From NCBI RefSeq assembly GCF_030433855.1, contig NZ_JARUXC010000015.1, forward strand, positions 23,927 through 87,926: a stretch of 64,000 nucleotides of DNA, read 5' to 3'. This document shows, piece by piece, positions 1 to 7,926 of this stretch; position 1 is the first letter of the stretch, and every line of letters begins with the position of its first letter. A program made the translations under genes and the position numbers. The notes under the pieces are model-generated. The model saw nothing but the letters and a program-made list of their open reading frames with translations. It was not told the origin of the DNA and did no database searches. Origin of the DNA: Agreia sp. PsM10. GTDB taxonomy: Bacteria > Actinomycetota > Actinomycetes > Actinomycetales > Microbacteriaceae.

Positions 1-9
1 TGCGAGGGG

Positions 10-510
10 CTACTTGCGCAGCCGCGACACCAGCTTGCTCGCGTTGGCCTGCAGGTCTTCGACCACGCTGCGCGCCTGGTGGCTCGACGTCGCGACCGTG
101 CGCCCGACGTTGCGGGCGAACTCCGAGGCCACGCCCGCGGCATCCGGAGCCTGCACGCCGGAGGCGGTGTCGGCCCACTCGACGTCGTCGTCTTTGACCG
201 AGCCGTCGAAGTCGGCAGAGAGGAACGGGATCACCCAGTCCTCCACGTCTTCGAGCGGCGACGCGTCGAGCTTGTAGTACCGGTGCTGGCCCTCTTCGCG
301 AACGGCGACGAGGCCCGCGTCGCGCAGCACCTTGAGGTGCTTCGACACCGTGGGCTGGCTGAGGTCGAGCGCGTGCACGAGCTCCGACACGCTCGACTCC
401 CCTGCGTGGGGCGACGCCTCGACGGCGTCGGCGGCCGCATATCGCTCGAGCAGCAACTCGAGAAGGTGGCGCCTCGTGGGGTCAGCGATCACGGAGAAGA
501 TGTCGGCCAT
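10..510 (-). CDS. ArsR-family winged-helix transcriptional regulator
   Basis: A 166-aa DNA-binding protein. The first ~95 residues form an ArsR/SmtB-type winged helix, with the opening DPTRRHLLELL and the recognition-helix stretch LSQPTVSKHLKVLRDAGLV followed by the wing EEGQHRYYKL. No CxC metal motif is seen in helix 3, so metal sensing is not supported. The last ~70 residues are an unusual extension, predicted flexible and then helical. The start is chosen because ATG lies exactly 6 nt after TAGCCT (complement of 517-522) with no Shine-Dalgarno, i.e. a leaderless start. It is divergent from the potassium transporter gene. The target is unknown. Confidence 0.88.
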   Translation of the reverse strand: MADIFSVIADPTRRHLLELLLERYAAADAVEASPHAGESSVSELVHALDLSQPTVSKHLKVLRDAGLVAVREEGQHRYYKLDASPLEDVEDWVIPFLSADFDGSVKDDDVEWADTASGVQAPDAAGVASEFARNVGRTVATSSHQARSVVEDLQANASKLVSRLRK

Positions 511-652
511 GGCACAAGGCTAGTCAGTAGTCGCCCGATTGCTCCTCAGTTCGGGGGCCTGGCGCGCCGACCGGATGCCTCGCCGGAGTACCATGACTGG
601 AATTCAATCGGCCGACCGAGCACCTGTCGGCCATGTCGACGAAGGACGCACG

Positions 653-2095
653 ATGCGCATACCCGCACCCACGCGACGCTCCGTCTACGCCAGCCGCACG
701 CCGATCGGCCGCGTGCGAGACATGATCGACGAGTTCTCCGAGCAGTCGCCCTCCCGCTTCGCGATCCTGATCTTCACGGCGATGATCCTCATCTTCACGG
801 TGCTCTTCTCCCTGCCCATCTCGCAGGCCGACGGGGCGACCACCCCCATCGCAGACGCCCTGTTCACGGCCGTCTCGGTCATCTGCGTCACCGGCCTCTC
901 GACCGTCGACATGGCCACGCACTGGTCGGTCGTCGGCCACATCTTCATCTTCATCGGCGTGCAGATCGGCGCCCTGGGTGTGCTGACCCTCGCCTCGATC
1001 CTGGGTCTCGCCGTGTCGCGCAAGCTCGGCCTGAAGAGCCGCCTGATGGCGGCGGGCGACACCAACCCCATGCGGATGCGCCACGGCGCCGTCTCGGAGG
1101 GCCAGGCCGTGCGGCTCGGCGAGATCGGCGGGCTGCTCGCGACGGTCGCGGTGAGCTCCCTCGTGATCCAGCTCGTGATCGCCCTGCTTCTCATCCCGCG
1201 CATGCTCGTCGACGGCGTCGAGCTCGCGCCGGCCATCACCGACAGTTTCTACTACTCGGCCATGGCGTTCACGAACACCGGGTTCTCCCCCAACGCCGAG
1301 GGACTCGCTCCGTTCGAGAACGACTACTGGTTCCTCAGCATCCTCATGCTCGGCGTGTTCATGGGAAGCATCGGGTTCCCGATCATCTACGTGCTCTCGC
1401 GCAACCTGAAGAAGCCCAAGCGCTGGTCGCTGCACGTGAAGCTCACGCTCGTCACCTCGTTGATCCTGATCGTGGCCGGGGCGGTGCTCTACATCGTGCT
1501 CGAGTTCGACAATCCGAAGACCTACGGAGACCTCAACGCGGGCGACACGATCTTTCAGTCGCTGTTCCTGTCGGTCATGACCCGGTCGGGCGGCTTCTCC
1601 ACGATTCCCATCGACGACCTCAACGGCTCAAGCCTCCTGGTCACCGACATGCTCATGTTCATCGGTGGCGGCTCGGCATCGACGGCCGGCGGCATCAAGG
1701 TGACCACGCTCGCCGTGCTGTTCCTCGCCGCCTTCGCGGAGGCCCGCGGAAACGAGTCGATGGAGGCGTTCGGCCGCCGCATCCCGGGCGACGTGCTGCG
1801 ACTGGGCGTGAGCGTGGTGCTGTGGGGCGCGACGACCGTGGCCGTCGCCACCATCGTCATCCTGCAGATCACCAAGGCGCCGCTCGACTTCGTGCTCTTC
1901 GACGTGATCTCCGCGTTCGCCACCTCCGGGCTCACGACCGGGCTCACGGCATCCCTGCCCGACTCGGGCATCTACGTGATGGCCGCCACGATGTTCATGG
2001 GCCGCGTTGGTACAGTGACACTCGCCGCCGCGCTGGCAGCGAGCCAGCGCAGGCAGCTGTTCAGACGACCCGAAGAGAGGCCCATCGTTGGTTGA
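653..2095 (+). CDS. TrkH/KtrB-family potassium uptake membrane subunit
   Basis: About 480 aa and strongly hydrophobic. It is the membrane translocation subunit of a Trk/Ktr K+ uptake system. Four repeated pore segments are visible, with selectivity-filter-like turns such as SVICVTGLS, AFTNTGFS, MTRSGGFST and FATSGLTTGL, each carrying the conserved glycine. The start at 653 (MRIPAPTRRS) is preferred over the upstream ATG at 539 because GAAGGA precedes it at 641-646 and the upstream 38 residues look non-conserved. It overlaps the regulatory subunit gene by 8 nt, indicating translational coupling. The length and single-RCK partner fit KtrAB better than the larger E. coli TrkAH. Confidence 0.93.
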   Translation: MRIPAPTRRSVYASRTPIGRVRDMIDEFSEQSPSRFAILIFTAMILIFTVLFSLPISQADGATTPIADALFTAVSVICVTGLSTVDMATHWSVVGHIFIFIGVQIGALGVLTLASILGLAVSRKLGLKSRLMAAGDTNPMRMRHGAVSEGQAVRLGEIGGLLATVAVSSLVIQLVIALLLIPRMLVDGVELAPAITDSFYYSAMAFTNTGFSPNAEGLAPFENDYWFLSILMLGVFMGSIGFPIIYVLSRNLKKPKRWSLHVKLTLVTSLILIVAGAVLYIVLEFDNPKTYGDLNAGDTIFQSLFLSVMTRSGGFSTIPIDDLNGSSLLVTDMLMFIGGGSASTAGGIKVTTLAVLFLAAFAEARGNESMEAFGRRIPGDVLRLGVSVVLWGATTVAVATIVILQITKAPLDFVLFDVISAFATSGLTTGLTASLPDSGIYVMAATMFMGRVGTVTLAAALAASQRRQLFRRPEERPIVG

Positions 2096-2756
2096 TCGCA
2101 TCAAGCACGACGCCCCCGTCCTCGTGATCGGCCTCGGCCGGTTCGGTGCCGCCACGGCCGGACAGCTCGACCGCCTCGGCCGCGAGGTTCTGGCGATCGA
2201 CGACAACGACGGCCTCGTGCAGAAGTGGTCGGAGCGCATCACCCACACCGTGCAGGCGGATGCGCGCAACATCGACGCGCTGCGCCAGATCGGGGCGGGC
2301 GAGTTCTCGATCGCCGTCGTCGCCGTCGGCTCGTCGATCGAGGCGAGCGTGCTCATCACAGCCAACCTGGTCGACCTGAAGGTTCCGCAGATCTGGGCCA
2401 AGGCCATCTCGAAGTCGCACGGCAAGATCCTGGAGCGCATCGGCGCCAACCACGTGATCTATCCCGAGGCCGAGGCCGGAGAGCGCGTCGCCCACCTCGT
2501 CTCGGGCCGCATGCTCGACTTCATCGAGTTCGACGACGACTTCGCCCTGGTCAAGATGTACCCGCCCAAGCCGATCCGCGGAAAGAACCTCACCGAGTCG
2601 GGCGTGCGCAGCCGGCACAACATCACGGTCGTCGGCGTGAAGTCGCCGGGCAAGCCGTTCACCTACGCAACCGAGAAGACGGTCGTCACCGACCACGACA
2701 TCATCATCGTCTCGGGCACCTCGAGCGACATCGAGAAGTTCTCGGCCCTCGAGTAG
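2088..2756 (+). CDS. TrkA/KtrA-type RCK potassium channel regulator
   Basis: A 222-aa cytosolic gating subunit for the transporter just upstream. The N-terminal Rossmann RCK_N domain shows VLVIGLGRFG (residues ~11-20), the dinucleotide-binding glycine motif, and an acidic strand end (AIDDND). The C-terminal ~80 residues are an RCK_C domain. The start is TTG at 2088, inside the end of the membrane-subunit gene, with GAAGAGAGG at 2071-2079 as ribosome binding site. Single RCK_N/RCK_C architecture of 220 aa matches KtrA or CglK-like proteins, which bind ATP/ADP or c-di-AMP. Ligand identity is not visible in the sequence. Confidence 0.92.
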   Translation: MVDRIKHDAPVLVIGLGRFGAATAGQLDRLGREVLAIDDNDGLVQKWSERITHTVQADARNIDALRQIGAGEFSIAVVAVGSSIEASVLITANLVDLKVPQIWAKAISKSHGKILERIGANHVIYPEAEAGERVAHLVSGRMLDFIEFDDDFALVKMYPPKPIRGKNLTESGVRSRHNITVVGVKSPGKPFTYATEKTVVTDHDIIIVSGTSSDIEKFSALE

Positions 2757-2763
2757 CGGCTCG

Positions 2764-2827
2764 CCTGTTGCCCCGGGCGACGGATGTTGCCGGTCGCCCG
2801 GTAACGTTCGTCGCGTCGGGCAACAGG
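2764..2827. terminator. Nested inverted repeat between convergent genes
   Basis: An outer 10-bp perfect arm pair CCTGTTGCCC (2764-2773) and GGGCAACAGG (2818-2827) encloses an inner 9-bp pair CCGGGCGAC (2773-2781) and GTCGCCCGG (2793-2801). It lies between the RCK gene (+) and the SGNH gene (-) and could terminate both. There is no clear T-tract on either side. Confidence 0.55.
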
Positions 2828-2833
2828 GGCGTC

Positions 2834-3565
2834 TCAGGCCACTGGGCGCGGCTCCGTGCTCGCGCGGACGCTCTGCGCACGGCGCGAGACCGTCGGCAGA
2901 AAGGCCGACGCCCAGACCACGTAGCCCCGGTCGTTCGGGTGGAAGAGGTCGCCGGCCGCCTGGTAGACGGCGCGCACGATCCCCTGGCGCTTCGTCACCG
3001 CATACAGCGGCGCAACGGTCAGACCGTGCCGGGCTGCGGTCGCGCGCACGATCCGATTCGCCACCGAGACCAGACGCTCCCTCTGCGGAATGTGGAAGCA
3101 GGGCAGGTCGGCGACGATGGCCGACGACGGCAGCTGCGCGTACACCTCCTCGAGTTCGCGCGTGAAGCGCTCCTTCTCGAAGCTGTTGATGTCGTTCGCG
3201 CCGATCGACACGGTGAGCAGGTCGGGTTGCACGTCGCGCAGCAGCGTGGCCAGCTTCGGCATCTGGATGGCGATCGCCTCGCGCAGACGGGCGCCCGCAA
3301 CGCTGAGATTGACGATGCGAACGGTGCGCCCCGTCTCCGCCGCGAAGCGGTCGGCCACGATCTGCACGTAGCCGCGGTTGGGCTTGGACGCGCCGATGCC
3401 CTGGGCTGCGGAGTCCCCGATCACGACATAGAGCAGCTCACCCGCCTTCTTCTGGCGAGCCCTCCAGAACGCCGAGTTGACCGGAATGGTGAGGTTGATG
3501 CGGGCGGCCTCGGCCTCGCGATGGCGCACGATCAGGCTGATCGGCCAGAGGGAGAGAAGATTCAC
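2834..3565 (-). CDS. SGNH/GDSL-family hydrolase
   Basis: A 243-aa esterase/lipase-type hydrolase. Block I is IGDSAAQG with catalytic Ser at ~52, block III is GAND at 122-125, and block V is DLFHPND with Asp ~206 and His ~209 completing the triad. No signal peptide is evident; a short hydrophobic segment (MNLLSLWPISLIV) begins the protein. The GTG start at 3565 sits 6 nt downstream of TAGCGT (complement of 3572-3577), a leaderless arrangement. The substrate cannot be deduced; relatives act on acyl-CoA, polysaccharide acetyl groups or lipids. It lies downstream of proC with a hairpin between, so it is probably transcribed separately. Confidence 0.88.
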   Translation of the reverse strand: MNLLSLWPISLIVRHREAEAARINLTIPVNSAFWRARQKKAGELLYVVIGDSAAQGIGASKPNRGYVQIVADRFAAETGRTVRIVNLSVAGARLREAIAIQMPKLATLLRDVQPDLLTVSIGANDINSFEKERFTRELEEVYAQLPSSAIVADLPCFHIPQRERLVSVANRIVRATAARHGLTVAPLYAVTKRQGIVRAVYQAAGDLFHPNDRGYVVWASAFLPTVSRRAQSVRASTEPRPVA

Positions 3566-3579
3566 GCTGAAACGCTACG

Positions 3580-3631
3580 CCCGTTCCCTGAGGTTGGCGA
3601 AGGGGTTGATCTCGATCAGCGCAAGAACGGG
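3580..3631. repeat. REP-like hairpin between proC and the SGNH gene
   Basis: CCCGTTC (3580-3586) and GAACGGG (3625-3631) form an inverted repeat around a degenerate copy of the CCCTGAG-n-CGAAGGG element seen in intact form near 27.7 kb, here CCCTGAGGTTGGCGAAGGG. An inner TGATC-TC-GATCA palindrome is also present. It may end the proC transcript. Confidence 0.5.
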
Positions 3632-3635
3632 TGGG

Positions 3636-4484
3636 TCAGCCGGCGGCGAGCTCCCGGGCGCGGGCGAGGGCCGCATCCGTCGCCCGGGCGAAGAGGTCAT
3701 CGACTCCCCCGTCCTGCAGCACGGCGATGGCGCGCTCCGTCGTTCCGTTGGGGCTCGTCACCTGTCGACGCAGCTCCGTAGGCGTCGACCCCGACGCGGC
3801 GAGCAGTTGCGACGCGCCCAGGAATGTGCCGTTCACGAGAACGGCCGCCTCCTCCGGAGTGAAGCCCTTCTGCATGGCGACCGCGGTGAGCTGCTCGATG
3901 AGGAAGAACACGTACGCCGGACCCGACCCCGAGATCGTGCTCAAGGCATCCAGTTTCTCTTCGGGAACGACCACGACCTCGCCGACCGTCTCGAACACCC
4001 GCGTGACCAGGGCGAGCTGCTCCGACGTCGAGCGGGTGCCCGCCGACAGCCCGGTCACCGCGCTGCCCACGATCGCGGGCGTGTTCGGCATCGACCGCAG
4101 CACGGCGACGGAATCGGGCAGGCGCTGCTCGAACGTCGCGACGGTCACGCCGGCCGCCACGCTCACGACGATCGCGCCGGGCTCCAGCGCATCCGCGATC
4201 TCGTCGAGCAGCGCGGGCACCATGGGCGGCTTCACCGCCACCAGAACGATGGATGCCCCGGCCACGGCCAGGCGGTTCGCCTCGGGCTCGTCGTCGGTCG
4301 CCCAGGCCGTGACCGCGTCGACATCGTCGAACTCTGCGGCGCGCGAGGCCGAGCGGTTCGTCACGCGGATTCCGCCGGAGACGTCGACCGTGGGCGCGAG
4401 CAGCCCGGAGAGGATGGCGCGGCCCATCGATCCGGCGCCGAGGATGGCGATGGCGGGCAGGGAGACGGGAGAGGTGTCGGTCAC
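3636..4484 (-). CDS. proC: Pyrroline-5-carboxylate reductase
   Basis: A 282-aa enzyme that reduces 1-pyrroline-5-carboxylate to proline with NAD(P)H, the last step of proline synthesis. The N-terminal Rossmann motif AILGAGSMGRAIL lies at residues ~13-25. The C-terminal dimerisation domain carries the signature-like DALSTISGSGPAYVFFLIE and the conserved end TSPNGTTERAIAVLQDGG. Length is normal for the family. The GTG start is 6 nt after TAGGAT (complement of 4491-4496), a leaderless start, and there is no Shine-Dalgarno. It stands alone, divergent from the cation transporter gene. Confidence 0.96.
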   Translation of the reverse strand: MTDTSPVSLPAIAILGAGSMGRAILSGLLAPTVDVSGGIRVTNRSASRAAEFDDVDAVTAWATDDEPEANRLAVAGASIVLVAVKPPMVPALLDEIADALEPGAIVVSVAAGVTVATFEQRLPDSVAVLRSMPNTPAIVGSAVTGLSAGTRSTSEQLALVTRVFETVGEVVVVPEEKLDALSTISGSGPAYVFFLIEQLTAVAMQKGFTPEEAAVLVNGTFLGASQLLAASGSTPTELRRQVTSPNGTTERAIAVLQDGGVDDLFARATDAALARARELAAG

Positions 4485-4555
4485 CCGTCCATCCTAGGAT
4501 TGGGGTTCGACGGGGAAGCCGCCATCGGAACACAGAGCGCGCAGAGGTCACACAC

Positions 4556-5515
4556 ATGAGCACATCCGGAGGCAGCAAGGCGATCCTCGCCGCGCTGGCG
4601 GCCAACATCGGCATCGCCCTCACAAAGTTCATCGCGTTCCTCTTCTCCGGGTCGTCGTCGATGCTCGCCGAGAGCGTGCACTCCGCGGCCGACTCCGGCA
4701 ACCAGCTTCTGTTGCTGCTCGGTGGCCGCAAGTCGCGCAAGCAGGCCGACCGTGCGCATCCGTTCGGCTACGGCCGCGAGCGCTACGTCTACGCCTTCGT
4801 CGTGTCGATCATTCTGTTCTCGGTGGGTGGGGTCTTCGCCCTCTACGAGGGAATCGAGAAGGTGAACGACCCGCATCCGCTCGAGGTGTGGTGGCTGCCT
4901 CTGCTGGTGCTCGCCATCGCCATCGGGCTCGAGGGCTTCTCGCTGCGCACGGCCATCGGCGAGTCGAACCACACGCGCGGCTCGCAGAGCTGGCTGCAGT
5001 TCATCCGCCGCGCGAAGGCGCCGGAGCTGCCGGTCGTGCTGCTCGAAGACACGGCCGCCCTTCTGGGGCTCGTCTTCGCGTTCGCCGGCGTGGGCCTCAC
5101 CGTGCTCACCGGCAATGGCATCTGGGACGGCATCGGAACGATCTTCATCGGGGCCCTGCTCGTGCTGGTCGCCATCATTCTCGGTATCGAGACGAAGAGC
5201 CTGCTCGTGGGCGAGGGCGCCACCGACGAAGACCTCGCGAAGATCGAGAACGCCATCACGTCGAGCCCCGAGGTCGAGCACCTCGTTCACCTCAAGACCA
5301 TGTACCTCGGGCCCGACGAGATGCTCGTCGGCGCCAAGATCACGCTGCCGGCGGTCACGACCCTCACCGACATCGCCCTCGCCATCAACGCGGTCGAGGC
5401 GCGCATCCGCGAGGCCGTGCCCATCGCCCGCGTCATCTATCTGGAGCCGGACGTGTACGCGCCGAGCGTGGCGGAGGCCGTCGCAGACGCAACGGATACA
5501 CCCGCCGCGAACTGA
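4556..5515 (+). CDS. Cation diffusion facilitator (CDF) family transporter
   Basis: A 319-aa inner-membrane divalent-cation/proton antiporter. About six membrane segments are visible in the first ~215 residues, and the metal-site signatures are ESVHSAADSGNQ (His42, Asp46) in TM2 and VLLEDTAALLG in TM5. The cytosolic C-terminal ~90 residues form the ZT-dimer-type domain. The TM2 site reads HxxxD rather than DxxxD, consistent with Zn/Cd-type members, though specificity is inferred. ATG at 4556 follows AGAGGT at 4543-4548. It is convergent with tadA. Confidence 0.92.
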   Translation: MSTSGGSKAILAALAANIGIALTKFIAFLFSGSSSMLAESVHSAADSGNQLLLLLGGRKSRKQADRAHPFGYGRERYVYAFVVSIILFSVGGVFALYEGIEKVNDPHPLEVWWLPLLVLAIAIGLEGFSLRTAIGESNHTRGSQSWLQFIRRAKAPELPVVLLEDTAALLGLVFAFAGVGLTVLTGNGIWDGIGTIFIGALLVLVAIILGIETKSLLVGEGATDEDLAKIENAITSSPEVEHLVHLKTMYLGPDEMLVGAKITLPAVTTLTDIALAINAVEARIREAVPIARVIYLEPDVYAPSVAEAVADATDTPAAN

Positions 5516-5526
5516 GCGCGGACGCC

Positions 5527-5572
5527 GAGCGCGCGTGTTCCAGCCGCACGCGCGGTCACTGCACGCGCGCTC
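5527..5572. terminator. Bidirectional hairpin between CDF and tadA genes
   Basis: Perfect 11-bp inverted repeat GAGCGCGCGTG (5527-5537) and CACGCGCGCTC (5562-5572) located between two convergent genes. On the plus strand it is followed by gtcagaaaa, not a T-tract. Confidence 0.55.
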
Positions 5573-5594
5573 GTCAGAAAAGGGCGCGCTCGAC

Positions 5595-6080
5595 CTAAAG
5601 TCGCGAGCGGAAGAAGGTCGTCAGAGCGGCAGCGCACGCATCCGCCTCGACGCCCGCCCACACCTCGACCGTGTGGTTGAGGCGCCGGTCGCGAAGCACG
5701 TCGTAGACGGAGCCGACCGCGCCGGCCTTCTCGTCCCACGCGCCGAACACCACGGTGGGCACGCGCGCCGCCAGGATCGCCCCACCGCACATCACGCACG
5801 GCTCCAGGGTGACGATGAGCGTGCACCCCTCCAGGCGCCAGTCGCCGGTCTGCTCGGCGGCCGCCCGCAGCGCCAGCACTTCGGCATGCGCCGTGGGATC
5901 GTGCCGCAGCTCGCGCTCGTTGCGGCCGCGCCCGATGACCCGACCCGAGGCATCCAGAACCAGGGCCGACACGGGAACGTCGCCCGACGCCTCGGCCAGC
6001 CGGGCGTCTGCGAGCAGCTCGCGCATGCGCTCGCCGTACGCGGCAGGCCATGGATGCGCGGGGCTCGGTCGTTCGGACAT
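5595..6080 (-). CDS. tadA: tRNA adenosine(34) deaminase / CMP-dCMP deaminase family
   Basis: A 161-aa zinc-dependent deaminase predicted to convert A34 to inosine in tRNA-Arg(ACG), a tRNA that is encoded in this window at 50668-50741. The zinc and catalytic motifs are HAEV (His65, Glu67) and EPCVMCGGAI (Pro94, Cys95, Cys98). Length and the C-terminal region match TadA rather than cytidine deaminases. The start at 6080 (MSERPSPAHP) has GGAAAGG upstream; the reading frame runs further upstream but without a suitable start. It is divergent from upp. Confidence 0.92.
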   Translation of the reverse strand: MSERPSPAHPWPAAYGERMRELLADARLAEASGDVPVSALVLDASGRVIGRGRNERELRHDPTAHAEVLALRAAAEQTGDWRLEGCTLIVTLEPCVMCGGAILAARVPTVVFGAWDEKAGAVGSVYDVLRDRRLNHTVEVWAGVEADACAAALTTFFRSRL

Positions 6081-6116
6081 GCCGCCAGTACCTTTCCGCT
6101 CCAGTAGATTGAGCCT

Positions 6117-6749
6117 ATGCGAGTTCACGTTGCCGACCACCCGCTCATCACGCACAAGCTCACCGTGCTGCGAGACAAGTCGACGCCGGCACCCACATTC
6201 CGGGCGCTCACCGAAGAGCTCGTCACCCTGCTCGCCTACGAGGCCACCCGCGAGGTGCGCACCGAGGTCGTCACCATCCAGACGCCGGTGGCCGAGACGC
6301 AGGGCCTCGCGATCTCCGAGCCGCGTCCCCTCATCGTTCCCATCCTCCGCGCGGGCCTCGGCATGCTCGAGGGCATGGTCAAGCTCATTCCCAGCGCCGA
6401 GGTCGGATTCCTCGGCATGGTGCGCAACGAGGAGACGCTCGAGCCCACCACCTACGCCGAGCGCCTGCCCGACGACCTGAGCGACAGGCAGTGCTTCGTT
6501 CTCGACCCGATGCTGGCCACGGGAGGGTCGCTCGGAGCGGCCATCGAGTTCCTCTTCGACCGCGGCGCCGTCGATGTCACCGCCATCTGCCTGCTTGCAG
6601 CACCCGAGGGCGTCGCCGCTCTCGAGAAGGCCACCGAGGGCCGCGAGGTGCACCTCGTGCTCGGAGCGATGGACGAGCGTCTCAACGAGAAGGGCTACAT
6701 CGTTCCCGGCCTCGGAGACGCGGGCGACCGGCTCTACGGCCTCGTCTGA
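6117..6749 (+). CDS. upp: Uracil phosphoribosyltransferase
   Basis: A 210-aa salvage enzyme making UMP from uracil and PRPP. The PRPP-binding loop is [11 protein letters not shown] (residues ~128-138), the flexible-loop region contains [11 protein letters not shown] (~76-86), and the conserved uracil-binding end [12 protein letters not shown] is present. Length is exactly that of bacterial Upp. ATG at 6117 is 6 nt after TAGATT (6105-6110), so the mRNA is expected to be leaderless. Confidence 0.97.
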   Translation: MRVHVADHPLITHKLTVLRDKSTPAPTFRALTEELVTLLAYEATREVRTEVVTIQTPVAETQGLAISEPRPLIVPILRAGLGMLEGMVKLIPSAEVGFLGMVRNEETLEPTTYAERLPDDLSDRQCFVLDPMLATGGSLGAAIEFLFDRGAVDVTAICLLAAPEGVAALEKATEGREVHLVLGAMDERLNEKGYIVPGLGDAGDRLYGLV

Positions 6750-6756
6750 TCGGGCG

Positions 6757-6778
6757 CGGGGCATCTCGATCGGCCCCG
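6757..6778 (+). terminator. Hairpin downstream of upp
   Basis: CGGGGC (6757-6762) and GCCCCG (6773-6778) can pair. The stem begins 7 nt after the upp stop and is followed by tgtcaaaaaaa, so a classical T-tail is absent and the call is tentative. Confidence 0.4.
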
Positions 6779-6792
6779 TGTCAAAAAAATGC

Positions 6793-6823
6793 TTGACATG
6801 CGGAGTCATATTCCGCTTAGCTT
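6793..6823 (+). promoter_or_regulatory. Promoter of the Cys-rich leader peptide
   Basis: A consensus -35 TTGACA (6793-6798) and an actinobacterial -10 TAGCTT (6818-6823) are separated by 19 bp. The ATG of the leader reading frame is 7 nt after the -10, so transcription would begin at or next to the start codon. Confidence 0.6.
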
Positions 6824-6829
6824 TCGTTC

Positions 6830-6931
6830 ATGACTGACAACGCGCTCGCCCTTACCTCCTTTGAGGCATTGGGGACTGCTGGCATGATGATGCCCAGCAG
6901 CGCTGTCATGTGTTGCCGAATGTGTGCTTGA
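6830..6931 (+). CDS. Cys-rich leader peptide (putative attenuator uORF)
   Basis: A 33-codon reading frame ending in MCCRMCA and then stop, i.e. three Cys codons in the last six. It lies directly after a strong promoter and appears leaderless. About 220 bp separate it from the downstream regulator, and that stretch is rich in hairpins. Short Cys-rich leaderless uORFs upstream of sulfur genes act as cysteine-responsive attenuators in mycobacteria, and NCBI annotates comparable actinobacterial peptides simply as putative leader peptide. By analogy, ribosome stalling at the Cys codons would report cysteine supply. Function here is inference. Confidence 0.6.
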   Translation: MTDNALALTSFEALGTAGMMMPSSAVMCCRMCA

Positions 6932-6943
6932 CCAGACACTGCG

Positions 6944-7036
6944 CCTGACACGTCAGGTTCGCTGGGTTCCGAGGTCTACGTCTCTTTTCACGAAAGAGAC
7001 CTCCGAATCCCCCGCCTGGTTCTGAACCACAGAACC
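6944..7036 (+). promoter_or_regulatory. Hairpin-rich leader between Cys peptide and regulator gene
   Basis: Three inverted repeats follow the leader stop: CCTGA-cacg-TCAGG (6944-6957), GTCTCTTT (6980-6987) with AAAGAGAC (6993-7000), and GGTTCT (7018-7023) with AGAACC (7031-7036). GAGGTC (6971-6976) can alternatively pair with GACCTC (6998-7003), giving a competing fold of the kind used in attenuators. No T-tract follows any stem. The region 6932-7149 contains no gene. Confidence 0.45.
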
Positions 7037-7149
7037 GTCCGCGGTCTACGGCTATCCAGCCGCACCATTCGCACGACCCGCCCACAGGCATCCGTTTCTT
7101 CGCCGTATCCGGCCGGATGACCTGGGCACTTCATCGAAGGATCTCTCCC

Positions 7150-7857
7150 ATGTCTCTCGCACACCTCGACACTCGTCCCTCCGCCCCCATCGCCTCGATC
7201 GGCCGCCCCGAGCAGTTCGCCGCCGAGTCGACGCCCGCCCGACTCCGCGCGGTTCCCACGGGCACCGAAGCTCGCGGTTTTGTCCTCTACGTCGGAATCG
7301 ACGAAGACAAGGCCGCCGCCGACGGCACCGACCTCTCGGAGATCGTCGCCCAGCTGCGGGCCCTCGCCGCGCAGCTCTCCCCCTCCTCCGAGACCTATGC
7401 CGCCGTCGCCCTCGCGCCCCGCGGTGCCGGCGGGCGCGACGTCGACGTGGTTCGGCTCGCCCTTCAGGACCCGGCGGCCCTGGCCAAGCACCGCCACGCT
7501 CCCGCCGATGAGGATCGCGCCCGCGACGGCGTCGTCATCGACCTGTCGCGCAAGCGCGTGCTGCTCGACAACGAGGCGGCCAACCTCACGTACAAGGAAT
7601 TCGAGCTGCTGCAGTACCTCGTTCTGCGCGAGGGCCGCACCATCGACCGCGCCGAGCTCATCGGGTCGCTCTGGTCTGCAGACGACAGCGACATTCCGAA
7701 CGAGCGCACCATCGACGTGCACGTGCGCCGACTGCGCGCGAAGCTCGGCGACTACGAGGACATCGTGCGCACGGTGCGCGGCGCCGGCTACCGCTTCGAT
7801 CGCCACGCCGATGTCTCGGTGCAGCACACGTCGACGCCGTCGCCCGACCTGTTCTAA
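7150..7857 (+). CDS. Orphan OmpR/PhoB-type winged-helix regulator without receiver domain
   Basis: A 235-aa protein. Residues ~135-225 are a clear trans_reg_C winged helix (LTYKEFELLQYLVLREGRTIDRAELI, then NERTIDVHVRRLRAKLG and VRTVRGAGYRF). The first ~130 residues contain no phospho-acceptor receiver domain; they form an alpha/beta segment of unrecognised type (FVLYVGIDEDKAAADGTDL onward). ATG at 7150 is chosen over the in-frame ATG at 7117 because GAAGGA lies at 7136-7141. It sits between the Cys-rich leader and a glutamate-cysteine-ligase-like gene, so a role in thiol or sulfur control is plausible but unproven. Confidence 0.8.
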   Translation: MSLAHLDTRPSAPIASIGRPEQFAAESTPARLRAVPTGTEARGFVLYVGIDEDKAAADGTDLSEIVAQLRALAAQLSPSSETYAAVALAPRGAGGRDVDVVRLALQDPAALAKHRHAPADEDRARDGVVIDLSRKRVLLDNEAANLTYKEFELLQYLVLREGRTIDRAELIGSLWSADDSDIPNERTIDVHVRRLRAKLGDYEDIVRTVRGAGYRFDRHADVSVQHTSTPSPDLF

Positions 7858-7926
7858 GCCGATAGCACGCCGGCCCGCGGTCCGCTCCCGGTCGCTTTGT
7901 TCGGGAGACCGCATTAGGTTGTGGTC

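Noticed and set aside
5595..6809. A 404-codon version of tadA extending upstream across upp
   Set aside because: Residues before MSERPSPAHP are non-homologous shadow sequence of upp. The ATG at 6080 gives the normal TadA length and has a ribosome site.
6932..7149. A known riboswitch (SAM, cobalamin or T-box) in the leader
   Set aside because: No conserved core of these riboswitch classes could be recognised. The Cys-codon uORF and simple competing hairpins fit translation-coupled attenuation better.
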